Assembly (NCBI RefSeq): GCF_000427645.1
Contig: NZ_KE386571.1
Location: forward strand, 981,676-1,045,675
Length of the DNA stretch: 64,000 bases
Direction: 5' to 3'
From: Sphingomonas phyllosphaerae FA2
GTDB lineage: Bacteria > Pseudomonadota > Alphaproteobacteria > Sphingomonadales > Sphingomonadaceae
A program made the translations under genes and the position numbers. Of the stretch, positions 45,608-53,165 are shown in pieces. Below the pieces are notes generated by a model. The model was not told where the DNA came from and ran no database searches. It saw only the letters and a program-made list of their open reading frames with translations. Position 1 is the stretch's first letter. Each line of letters starts with the position of its first letter.

Positions 45608-46937
45608 GGACGAACGAGCAGACCACGGCAGCGCGACCGGATCAAGCGACAGGTCCTTGAAAGACAAGGGTGCGCTCGGCTTCTGGGGCGCGCTGGCGCT
45701 GGTGATGGGCAATCTGATCGGCTCGGGCATCTACCTTTTGCCCGCGACACTGGCGCCGTTCGGGGCGAATGCGACGGCAGGCTGGGTGGTGACGATCGCG
45801 GGGGCGATGGCGCTGGCGTTCGTCTTCGCGCGGCTGTCGGCGGCGGTGCCGCAGGCGGGCGGGCCGTATGCCTATGCCGATGCGGCGTTCGGGCCGGTGG
45901 TCGGGTTCGCGACGGCGTGGAGTTACTGGACGCTGATCTGGGCGGGCAATGGCGCGGTGGCGGTCGCGGCGGTCAGTGCGTTGAGCGTGGCCATCCCCGC
46001 ACTCGCGCCGCATGCCGCAGTCGCTGCGGTGGTGATGGTATGGGTGTTCGTCGGCGTGAACATCCGCGGCGTCGCGGCGGCGGCGCGGGTGCAGATGGTG
46101 ACGATGGTGCTGAAACTGGTGCCGCTCGCCGCGGTCGCGCTGCTTGCCGCTTGGCTGCTCTTGACCAAAGGCGGCGCGGCGGTGGTGCAGGATGCGCCGG
46201 TGCCGCTGGCGGCGGGGACGATCGCGGGCGCGGCGGCGCTGACCTTCTGGGGGTTTCTGGGGGTCGAGTCCGCGACGGTGCCCGCCGACCGGATGCAGAA
46301 CCCGGCGCGGACGGTGCCGCGCGCGACGTTGATCGGGACCGCGGCGGTCGGGGTGATCTATCTGATCGTGTCGGGCGCGATCACCGCGCTGATGCCGCGC
46401 GCTTCGGTCGCCGCGTCGCCCGCGCCGATTGCGGATTTTCTGGGCGGCGCGATGGGCGGCGCGACCGCGCAGGTGGTGGCGCTGTTCGCGACGGTGAGCG
46501 CGCTGGGGACGCTGAACGGCTTCGTCCTGCTGCAAGGCGAGGTGCCGCGGGCGATGGCGCGTGGCGGGGTGTTCCCGCGCTGGTTCGGGCGCGAGAATGA
46601 CGCGGGCGTGCCGGTGCGCGCGCATGTCCTGGCGGGCCTGTTGGTAACGGGCGTGACGCTGGCCAACTACACGCGCGGGATGGGCGACCTGTTCGCGTTC
46701 GTCGCCGCGGTGTCGCTGGCGGCGGGGATGCTCGCCTATTTCGTCAGCGCGCTGGCCGGCGTGGCGTTGCTGCGCGGCGATGCGGCCGGACGGGTCGCGG
46801 GCGTCGCGTCGGCCGCCTTCGTCGCTTGGCTGTCCTACGGGCTGGGGCTGGAGGCCAACGTCTGGGCGCTGGTGCTGCTGCTCGCGGGCGTGCCCGTTTA
46901 TTGGTGGGTCAGGCGCGCCGCCGCCAGCGCGCGATGA
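45606..46937 (+). CDS. APC-superfamily amino acid permease
   Basis: A 443-residue inner-membrane transporter with about twelve helices, AdiC/PotE-like. LALVMGNLIGSGIYLLPATLAPFG is the conserved first helix with the G-S-G substrate loop. FWGFLGVESATVPADRMQNPARTVPRAT matches the helix 6 region and NGFVLLQGEVPRAMARGGVFP helix 8. It moves an amino acid or polyamine; the substrate is not predictable. ATG 45606 follows GGGCAGGG by 6 bases. Its 3' end overlaps the flavoprotein gene on the opposite strand by 29 bases and its 5' end overlaps the sulfotransferase start, so it is squeezed between two minus-strand genes. Confidence 0.92.
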   Translation: MDERADHGSATGSSDRSLKDKGALGFWGALALVMGNLIGSGIYLLPATLAPFGANATAGWVVTIAGAMALAFVFARLSAAVPQAGGPYAYADAAFGPVVGFATAWSYWTLIWAGNGAVAVAAVSALSVAIPALAPHAAVAAVVMVWVFVGVNIRGVAAAARVQMVTMVLKLVPLAAVALLAAWLLLTKGGAAVVQDAPVPLAAGTIAGAAALTFWGFLGVESATVPADRMQNPARTVPRATLIGTAAVGVIYLIVSGAITALMPRASVAASPAPIADFLGGAMGGATAQVVALFATVSALGTLNGFVLLQGEVPRAMARGGVFPRWFGRENDAGVPVRAHVLAGLLVTGVTLANYTRGMGDLFAFVAAVSLAAGMLAYFVSALAGVALLRGDAAGRVAGVASAAFVAWLSYGLGLEANVWALVLLLAGVPVYWWVRRAAASAR

Positions 46938-48522
46938 GGCGGCGGTCGGCAAGGATCGCCTGCGCGGCATTGTGGCCCGGCGCACCGGTCACCCCGCCGC
47001 CGGGATGCGTGCCCGATCCGCACATGTAGAGGCCGTGGATCGGCGCGCGATAGTCGCCGTGCCCCAGCACCGGCCGCGCCGACCACAATTGGTCGAGGCT
47101 CATGCGGCCGTGGAAGATGTCGCCGTCGATCAGCCCGAACTTGCGTTCGAGATCGAGCGGCGAGTGGATCTGGCGCGCGATCACCGACTTCTTGAAGTTG
47201 GGCGCGTGGCGGTCGACGGTGTCGATGATCAGATCGGCAACCTCCTCGCGTGCGTCGTCCCAGCTGCGGCCATCGGGCAGCTGCGGGGCGAATTGCTGGC
47301 AGAACAGGCTGGCGATGTGCATCCCCGGTGGCGCGAGGCTGTCGTCGACCGTCGTGGGGAGCTTCATCTCGACGATCGGTTCCTTCGACCAGCCGTGAAC
47401 CTTTGCGTCATCGAACGCGCGATCCATGTAATCGAGGCCGGGCGCGATGATGATGCCGGCGGTGTGATGCTCGGCGCGCTCCTTGCCAGGTAGGACGGTG
47501 AAGTCGGGCAATTCACTGAGCGCGACGTTCATGCGGAACGTGCCCGAGCCGGTCTTGAACCCGGCGACGCGGCGGCGGAAATCCTCCGGCATGTCGCTGG
47601 CGTCGACCATCTGGCGGTACAGCATTGCCGGGCCGACGTTGGCGGCGACGATCGGCGCGGCAATCTCCTCGCCGCTGTCCAGCACCACGCCCGCCGCCTT
47701 GCCGCCGTCGACCAGCACGCGCGCGACGGGAGCGTCGAGGCTGATCTCGACTCCGGCATCGAGACATGCCGCCTGCATCGCCTGCGTGATCGCGCCCATC
47801 CCGCCGACCGAATGGCCCCATGCGCCGAACTTGCCGTTCACCTCGCCGAAGACGTGGTGAAGCAGGACATAGGCCGAGCCGGGGGTCGAGACGCCCGCGA
47901 AATTGCCGACCACCGCGTCGAACGCGAACGCCGACTTGACGTGATCGTCCTCGAACCAGCCGTCGAGGAAGTCGCGCGCGGACTTGGTGAAGACGTCGAG
48001 CAGGTCGCGTTGTGCGGCGATGTCGAGTTTGGCGAGCGGCCAGCCTTGGCGCGCGGCGGAGACCACCTCCGCCAGACCGCCGCCGGCGTTGGGCGGGATC
48101 TTGAGTGCGAGATCGCGCAGCACCTGCGCGACGCGTTCCAGCGCGGCGTCGTAGCGTGGATAGGCCTCGGCATCGCGGCGGCTGAAGCGCGCGAACTGCT
48201 CCTGCGTGCGCTGTATTCCGCCGCCGAGCGTCAGATAGGTGTCGGGGAAGGGGAAGAAGTTGCTGATCGTCCGCTCGATGATGCGGAAGCCGCGGTCGTG
48301 CAGCTTCATGTCCGCGATCACCTTCGGGCGCAGCAGGCTGACGGTGTAGCTGGCGGTGGAGTTGCGGAAACCGGGATGGAATTCCTCGGTCACCGCCGCG
48401 CCGCCGACGACGTGGCGGCGTTCGAGCACGCGGACCTTCAGCCCGGCGCGCGCGAGGTAGAAGGCGCAGACCAGCCCGTTGTGGCCGCCGCCGATGATGA
48501 GTGCGTCGTAGCGCCTGGTCAT
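46909..48522 (-). CDS. PYROXD2-like FAD-dependent oxidoreductase (CrtI fold)
   Basis: A 537-residue flavoprotein. The N-terminal FAD-binding site is ALIIGGGHNGLVCAFYLARAG, followed by LERRHVVGGAAVTEE and GFRNSTASYTVSLLRPKV. This pattern matches PYROXD2, a phytoene-desaturase-related protein conserved from bacteria to mitochondria. The substrate is unknown even in animals as far as I know. C-terminal GLYMCGSGTHPGGGVTGAPGHNAA is the second flavin motif. ATG 48522 (MTRRYDAL) is chosen over an upstream in-frame start. It is downstream of the Rieske gene with a REP-like element between; a joint role in an amine or lipid pathway is speculative. Confidence 0.87.
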   Translation of the reverse strand: MTRRYDALIIGGGHNGLVCAFYLARAGLKVRVLERRHVVGGAAVTEEFHPGFRNSTASYTVSLLRPKVIADMKLHDRGFRIIERTISNFFPFPDTYLTLGGGIQRTQEQFARFSRRDAEAYPRYDAALERVAQVLRDLALKIPPNAGGGLAEVVSAARQGWPLAKLDIAAQRDLLDVFTKSARDFLDGWFEDDHVKSAFAFDAVVGNFAGVSTPGSAYVLLHHVFGEVNGKFGAWGHSVGGMGAITQAMQAACLDAGVEISLDAPVARVLVDGGKAAGVVLDSGEEIAAPIVAANVGPAMLYRQMVDASDMPEDFRRRVAGFKTGSGTFRMNVALSELPDFTVLPGKERAEHHTAGIIIAPGLDYMDRAFDDAKVHGWSKEPIVEMKLPTTVDDSLAPPGMHIASLFCQQFAPQLPDGRSWDDAREEVADLIIDTVDRHAPNFKKSVIARQIHSPLDLERKFGLIDGDIFHGRMSLDQLWSARPVLGHGDYRAPIHGLYMCGSGTHPGGGVTGAPGHNAAQAILADRRLIARWRRRA

Positions 48523-48564
48523 GTTCCGTATCCCCCGTGTACGTTCACCCGCGCCCAATTCGTC

Positions 48565-48643
48565 GTCCCGGACTTGATCCGGGACCCCGCTTCTTCCTTT
48601 CCGTCACGGAGAGAAAAGCGGGGCCCCGGGTCGAGCCCGGGGC
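48565..48643. repeat. REP-like composite palindromic element
   Basis: Two perfect hairpins lie about 40 bases apart: GTCCCGGA/TCCGGGAC with loop CTTGA (48565-48585) and GCCCCGGG/CCCGGGGC with loop TCGAG (48623-48643). CCCCGCTT and AAGCGGGG between them add an outer pairing. The first hairpin resembles the GTCCCGGACTTGATCCGGG repeats known across alphaproteobacterial genomes (recall). It fills the gap between the Rieske and flavoprotein genes. Confidence 0.8.
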
Positions 48644-48665
48644 GACGGGAATGGTTGGCCAAATT

Positions 48666-49841
48666 TCATCCCGTTCGATGCCGCTGCGACCAGCCCGGCG
48701 GCGGCGCGCGGTGGAGGCGGGCCTCCGGGATGCGCGCGCGGATCTTGGCGGCGAAGCTGCGGAGGCACACCTCGCTCGCGCCAATCGGGCCAGCGGTGTA
48801 GCTGGACGAGGCCATGCCCTGTTGCACGCGCTCGATCAGCCACGTGTCCTCGGCATTGACGGTGCGGTTGATCCGCCAGTTGGCGTAGCGGACCAGCTTC
48901 ATCTCTCGGCGCGCGTCGGGCAGCGCGAACGTCATCTCGCGCAGCACGCAGGTCGTCGGCGTCAGCGGCAGCCATTGCATGAAGTCGATCTGGTCGGCGT
49001 AGATGTCGAACGCCATGTTCGGCCACAGCTTGTAATAGAGCCACAGCCGCTGGTTGGCGGCCGGCAAGTGATCGACGGGCGGCAGATGCGTCTGGTAGAA
49101 ACGCTCCCACACGTCGTCCGACGGCCGGTCGACGAGCTGCCCCGACATCTTGTCGACCCAGCCCGCTGCCTCGATCGCATAGCTCTTGCCGAACAAGCGG
49201 GTCAGCCCGTCGTGCGCGACCGGGATGTGGAGGTTGTCGGAATAATTGTCGCCGACATTCTTCCAGTTCACCGCTCGCTCGCGATGACGCACGTCGCCGA
49301 TCCGGCGCATGTCGGCGAAGCGATAGGGTGCGATCTCATGATCGTAGGGCGCCATCATCTCCGCGACGCGCGGGCCGCCATCATCCTCGAGTCGGACGAA
49401 CACGAAGCCGCGCCAGCGGTCGATGTCGACCGGGATCAGCCCGGTCGCCGCCATGTCGAGCGCGGGATAGTCGCGGCGCATCGGCACGCCGCTCAACCGC
49501 CCGTTCAGTTCATAGGCCCAGGCATGATAGGGGCACACTAGCTTGCGCGCGCAGCCCGCGTCGCCCTCGACCAGCCGCATCGCGCGGTGACGGCAGACGT
49601 TGTGGAAGGCGCGAATCTCGCCATCGGCCCCGCGCACGACGACGACGTTCTCGCCCAGATACGACAGTGTTCGCCATGCGCCGGGCTGGTCCAGATCGCT
49701 TTCGTGGCACACGATCTGCCACGACGGGCGGATGATACGCGCGCATTCGAGCGCGAAATATTCGGGATCGGTGTACAACCAACCGGGCAGGCTCCAGTCG
49801 GCGTCGGGGTCACGATCGTGCAACTCGGCCGGTTGGAGCAT
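48666..49841 (-). CDS. Rieske non-haem iron oxygenase, alpha subunit
   Basis: A 391-residue ring-hydroxylating-type oxygenase. The Rieske [2Fe-2S] site is CRHRAMRL...CPYH (Cys83, His85, Cys103, His106). The mononuclear iron site is in NWKNVGDNYSDNLHIPVAH, with His205 and His210; the usual bridging Glu/Asp is at GDN. The layout resembles choline, carnitine and related monooxygenases more than classical dioxygenases. A reductase partner is not in the window. ATG 49841 is chosen, but no ribosome site is visible. It diverges from the TetR gene across 42 bases, which makes that regulator its likely controller. Confidence 0.88.
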   Translation of the reverse strand: MLQPAELHDRDPDADWSLPGWLYTDPEYFALECARIIRPSWQIVCHESDLDQPGAWRTLSYLGENVVVVRGADGEIRAFHNVCRHRAMRLVEGDAGCARKLVCPYHAWAYELNGRLSGVPMRRDYPALDMAATGLIPVDIDRWRGFVFVRLEDDGGPRVAEMMAPYDHEIAPYRFADMRRIGDVRHRERAVNWKNVGDNYSDNLHIPVAHDGLTRLFGKSYAIEAAGWVDKMSGQLVDRPSDDVWERFYQTHLPPVDHLPAANQRLWLYYKLWPNMAFDIYADQIDFMQWLPLTPTTCVLREMTFALPDARREMKLVRYANWRINRTVNAEDTWLIERVQQGMASSSYTAGPIGASEVCLRSFAAKIRARIPEARLHRAPPPGWSQRHRTG

Positions 49842-49853
49842 AGGAGGTTCTCG

Positions 49854-49878
49854 CGTGCTTGTTGCACGAACGTATAAC
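49854..49878. promoter_or_regulatory. Divergent operator and promoter between the Rieske and TetR genes
   Basis: CGTGC and GCACG face each other around TTGTT (49854-49868), a candidate TetR operator. TATAAC at 49873-49878 is a possible -10; transcription would then begin at about the GTG at 49884, giving a leaderless message. No -35 is clear. Confidence 0.4.
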
Positions 49879-49883
49879 AGGGT

Positions 49884-50507
49884 GTGCGGTTGAGCAAGCG
49901 GGCAAATCCCGAGGATCGTCGCCGCGACCTGATCGAAGCGGCGGTGCGCGTGCTCGCGGAGCGCGGCGCGGCGGGCGCGTCGGTGCGGACGATCGCCGCG
50001 GCGGCGAACGTGTCGCCGGGGCTGGTGACGCATCATTTCGGCGGGGTCGACCGGCTGGTGGCGGCTTCCTACGACCATGTCGCGGCACAGGTCGCGGCGG
50101 CGCTGGAAGCGGCGGTCGCGGCGGCGGGGAGTTCACCGCCTGCGCGACTAGGCGCGTTCGTCGCCGCCAATTTCACCGCGCCGATCGCCGATCCCGCGCT
50201 GCTGGCGACGTGGCTGGCGCTATGGAGCCTTGCGCGCGGCGATCCGGCGATGCTGGCGCGTCACGAACATCATTATGCGGGATTTCGGGTGCGGCTGGAG
50301 GTGTTGCTCGCCGAGTGCGGGGTTGCGCCCGCGCGGGTGCGGCTGGCCGCGATCGGGGTCACCGCGCTGGTCGATGGCTTGTGGCTGGAACTGTGCCTGT
50401 CGCCCGACAGCTTCTCCGCCGACGAGGCGCGACGGATCGCGACGGCGTATTTGGCGGGATTGCGAGGGGGGGATAGCCCTCTCCCCTCCGGGGAGAGGGT
50501 TGGGTGA
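49884..50507 (+). CDS. TetR-family regulator (BetI-like)
   Basis: A 207-residue regulator with an N-terminal TetR helix-turn-helix (RRRDLIEAAVRVLAERG, ASVRTIAAAANVSPGLVTHHFGG) and a BetI/TetR_C_6-like ligand domain (AIGVTALVDGLWLELCLSPDSFSADEARRIA). BetI controls choline-glycine betaine genes, which fits a neighbouring monooxygenase of that class, but the ligand is not known. It starts at the GTG 49884 with no ribosome site. The last residues DSPLPSGERVG come from the palindromic repeat at 50477, not from the native domain, which probably ended near LAGLRGG. Its 3' end faces the M20 gene. Confidence 0.88.
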   Translation: MRLSKRANPEDRRRDLIEAAVRVLAERGAAGASVRTIAAAANVSPGLVTHHFGGVDRLVAASYDHVAAQVAAALEAAVAAAGSSPPARLGAFVAANFTAPIADPALLATWLALWSLARGDPAMLARHEHHYAGFRVRLEVLLAECGVAPARVRLAAIGVTALVDGLWLELCLSPDSFSADEARRIATAYLAGLRGGDSPLPSGERVG

Positions 50508-50586
50508 GGGGCTGTGTCTCACCGAGGCCGACCTCTCTGCGAGACACCTACCCCTCACCCCGACCCTCTCCCCGGAGGGGAGAGGG
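50477..50586. repeat. Large inverted palindromic repeat pair
   Basis: Two hairpins with the same arms, CCCTCTCCCC and GGGGAGAGGG, lie at 50477-50499 (loop TCC) and 50564-50586 (loop GGA). GGGTGAGGGG and CCCCTCACCC extend the pairing between them, so the whole forms one long inverted repeat with a central spacer. This type of repeat is widespread in proteobacteria as intergenic hairpins (recall). It overlaps the end of the TetR gene and lies just before the M20 stop. Confidence 0.85.
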
Positions 50587-50592
50587 AGAATG

Positions 50593-51981
50593 CTATTTCG
50601 ACAGATCGATGAACAACGACTGATAGTACGCGATGCCCGGCGCGATGTTGTCGATCGGCGTGCGCTCGTTCAGCCCGTGGCTGAAATCGTCCGATTCCTT
50701 GATGAAGGTCGGGCTCGCGCCATAGCTGGGGACGTGGTGATAGCGGAACCACATGCTGTCGCTCGCCCCCGCCGACATGCTCGGGAAGACCGGGACGCCG
50801 GGGCGGGTCTTGCCGATCGCCTTCGTCACCGCGGCAACGAAATCGGGGCGCATCGGCGAGGCGTCGTTGGGGACCGAGCCCTCGCTGACGTCGCGGATCG
50901 TGAGCTTCGGTTCGGCGGCGACCTGCTTGAGCGTCGCCATCACGTCGGCGGGCTTCACACCGGGGAAGATGCGGCAGTTGATGTTCGCGGTCGCGCGCTG
51001 CGGCAGCGCATTGAGCGCATGACCACCGCTGACCATCGTCGACACGCAGGTGGTGCCGATCTGGCCGACATAGGCGGGGTCGGCGGCGAGCGTCGCGATC
51101 GCCTGCTCGTCCTTCGGATTGGCCGCGAAGGCGCGCATCGCGGCGGCGAGGGCACCGGTCTTCTGCTTGGCGGCTTCCTCGAAGAACTTCTTCGTGAGGT
51201 CGGACAGTTGCGGCGTGAAGCGGTAGTTGCCGATCCGCACCAGCGCGGCGGACAATTGATTGATCGCGTTTTCGGGGCGCGGGGCGGAACTGTGTCCGCC
51301 GGGGTTGGTGACGGTCAGCTCGAAATCGGCATAGGTCTTTTCCGCGCCATTCCACGTAAAGAATTGCGCGCGGCCGTCCTCACCCAGCCGCCCGCCGCCG
51401 CCATCGATGTTGATGACCAGCTCGGCGTTCTTCAGTTGTTTGGCGATCAGCGCGCTGGTCTTCATGCGCGTCTCTTCATCGCCGGAAAATTCGAGTACGA
51501 TATCGCGGCGGGGGCGGTAGCCGTCGCGCTTCATCTGCAACAGTGCGGCGATCGTGACCGCGGCGTCGAGCTTCATGTCGGTCGCGCCGCGGCCGTACAG
51601 ATAGCCGTTCTCGATCACCGGGGTGAACGGATCGCGCTGCCAGTCCGCAGGTTTCGCCTCGACGACGTCGATATGGCCGGAGATCACCAGCGGCTTGGCG
51701 GCGCGATTGGTGCCCGGCCAGCGCGCGATCAGATAGGCGGTGTCGTCGACCGGGGTGACGGTGACGTCGGTGATCCCGCCTTCGACCAGCACCGACTTCA
51801 GATAGGCGGCGAGCTGCGGCGTCTGGTTGCCCGGACCGGCGACGCTGCGGAACGCGATCGCGCGCTTGGCGATGTCGAGCGCCTGCGCCTCGCTGCGTGG
51901 TTCGGCGTGGAGCGTCGAAACCGGCGTCGCGCACAGCAGGGCAGAGATCAGACCCGAACGAACCCTGTTGCGCTTCATCAT
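50593..51981 (-). CDS. Exported M20-family zinc peptidase
   Basis: A 462-residue carboxypeptidase/aminoacylase-like M20 enzyme. The signal peptide follows MMKRNRVRSGLISALLCATP. The zinc site is built from SGHIDVVEAK, GRGATDMK and FSGDEETRMK; the lid/dimerisation domain contains NPGGHSSAPRPENAI. The product would be amino acids or deacylated peptides in the periplasm; the substrate is unknown. AAGGGG stands 5 bases before ATG 51981; a longer frame to 52083 overlaps the neighbouring gene and lacks a signal. It runs towards the TetR gene and is separated from it by the palindromic repeat. Confidence 0.9.
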   Translation of the reverse strand: MMKRNRVRSGLISALLCATPVSTLHAEPRSEAQALDIAKRAIAFRSVAGPGNQTPQLAAYLKSVLVEGGITDVTVTPVDDTAYLIARWPGTNRAAKPLVISGHIDVVEAKPADWQRDPFTPVIENGYLYGRGATDMKLDAAVTIAALLQMKRDGYRPRRDIVLEFSGDEETRMKTSALIAKQLKNAELVINIDGGGGRLGEDGRAQFFTWNGAEKTYADFELTVTNPGGHSSAPRPENAINQLSAALVRIGNYRFTPQLSDLTKKFFEEAAKQKTGALAAAMRAFAANPKDEQAIATLAADPAYVGQIGTTCVSTMVSGGHALNALPQRATANINCRIFPGVKPADVMATLKQVAAEPKLTIRDVSEGSVPNDASPMRPDFVAAVTKAIGKTRPGVPVFPSMSAGASDSMWFRYHHVPSYGASPTFIKESDDFSHGLNERTPIDNIAPGIAYYQSLFIDLSK

Positions 51982-52042
51982 GCTTTCCCCTTGGCGACGG
52001 TCCGACGACGCTAGGCCGCTGGAAGGAAAAGGCAACTGCGCG

Positions 52043-53065
52043 CTACAGCAGCACCTCCGCCCGGGAGGATGCACTGCGCTCACCGGCGTCGAGCACTTCC
52101 ATCACCGCCAGCGCCTCGTGCGGCGGCACCGGGTTCGCGCCGGTGCCGCGGATCGCGGCGACCACGGCGGACCAAAAGAGCCGATAGTCGCCGCGCAGCG
52201 TCGGGATGTGCTGCACCATTCCCGACGCGTCGGTGAGCAGGCCGTCGTCGGGGTCGAGCCCCCAACCGTCGCCGCCCGGCGCGTGCCCGCTGACGGTCGC
52301 CGCCTCCTGCGGGTCGATACCGTGCTTGATCCAGCTACCATTCGTGCCGTGGACCGCGAAGCGTAGACGATGGTCGGCGACGAGCTTGCTCGAATGGAGC
52401 ACGATCCGTTTGTCGCGGTAGCGGAGCGTCGCGTGGAAATAATCCGGGGCCGGGGCCCCGATGCGCAGCGTGGCGATATCGGCCGTGATGCCGAGCGGCC
52501 GTCCGAACAGCACCAGCGCCTGATCGACCAGATGTGGCCCGAGATCGAACCACGATCCGCCGACTCGCGCCTCCTTCCATGTCGCGGCGGCGACCGGTCG
52601 CCAGCGATCGAAGTGGCTCTCGAACGTCGCGATCGCGCCCAGCCGGTCCTCGGCCAGCAGCGCACGCAGCGTCAGGAAATCGGCATCCCAGCGCCGGTTG
52701 TGGAATACCGTCAGCAGCCGGCCGGCACGCTCACCAGCCGCGACCAACCGGCGCGCATCGGCGAGCGAGGTCGCGAACGGCTTGTCGACGAGGACATGCT
52801 TGCCCGCCGCCAGGGCGGCAAGCGCATGGTCGGCATGCAGCGCATCGGGGCTGGAGACGATCACCAGATCGATGCCGGGTGTGGCAAGCAGCGTTTCGAT
52901 ATCGGCAACGACCGTTGCGGCGGGCAGGTCGGCATGGACCTTCGCGGCGTCGCGCGAGACGATGCCGCGCAGCGCCAGCCCCGGCGTTGCAACCACATAG
53001 GGCGCATGAAAGGCGCGTCCACCGAGCCCGTAACCGACCAGGCCGACACCGATTTCATCGCTCAT
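52043..53065 (-). CDS. Gfo/Idh/MocA-family NAD(P) oxidoreductase
   Basis: A 340-residue sugar-type dehydrogenase. The Rossmann start is VGLVGYGLGGRAFHAPYV; DKP in HVLVDKPFATS replaces the usual EKP but keeps the catalytic lysine. C-terminal beta domain motifs (GSWFDLGPHLVDQAL) follow. Enzymes of this type oxidise or isomerise sugars and cyclitols; the substrate is unknown. No signal peptide. It is divergent from the second Gfo/Idh gene across 100 bases. Confidence 0.9.
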   Translation of the reverse strand: MSDEIGVGLVGYGLGGRAFHAPYVVATPGLALRGIVSRDAAKVHADLPAATVVADIETLLATPGIDLVIVSSPDALHADHALAALAAGKHVLVDKPFATSLADARRLVAAGERAGRLLTVFHNRRWDADFLTLRALLAEDRLGAIATFESHFDRWRPVAAATWKEARVGGSWFDLGPHLVDQALVLFGRPLGITADIATLRIGAPAPDYFHATLRYRDKRIVLHSSKLVADHRLRFAVHGTNGSWIKHGIDPQEAATVSGHAPGGDGWGLDPDDGLLTDASGMVQHIPTLRGDYRLFWSAVVAAIRGTGANPVPPHEALAVMEVLDAGERSASSRAEVLL

Positions 53066-53104
53066 TCGCCGTCCCTCGTTTCAGCGTGCGGTCTGCCGCA
53101 TCGT

Positions 53105-53131
53105 GGAACCATTACCCGCCGCGAAGCGGTT
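53105..53131 (+). promoter_or_regulatory. Candidate EcfG-type general-stress promoter
   Basis: GGAAC at 53105-53109 is followed after 17 bases by CGGTT at 53127-53131, close to the alphaproteobacterial EcfG consensus GGAAC-N16/17-CGTT. It lies 34 bases before the ATG of the Gfo/Idh gene at 53166 and would cover the downstream SDR and GH15 genes. Confidence 0.35.
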
Positions 53132-53165
53132 GCGGCATTCAATCGATCATCACGCGAGATTTTTC

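Noticed and set aside
45642..46985. 447-codon minus-strand frame opposite the permease
   Set aside because: Composition dominated by Arg, His and Asp, with no membrane segments or motifs; the sense strand encodes a classic twelve-helix permease.
50230..52014. 594-codon plus-strand frame across TetR, the palindromic repeat and the M20 gene
   Set aside because: Runs through a hairpin repeat and the antisense of the M20 peptidase, with no domain.
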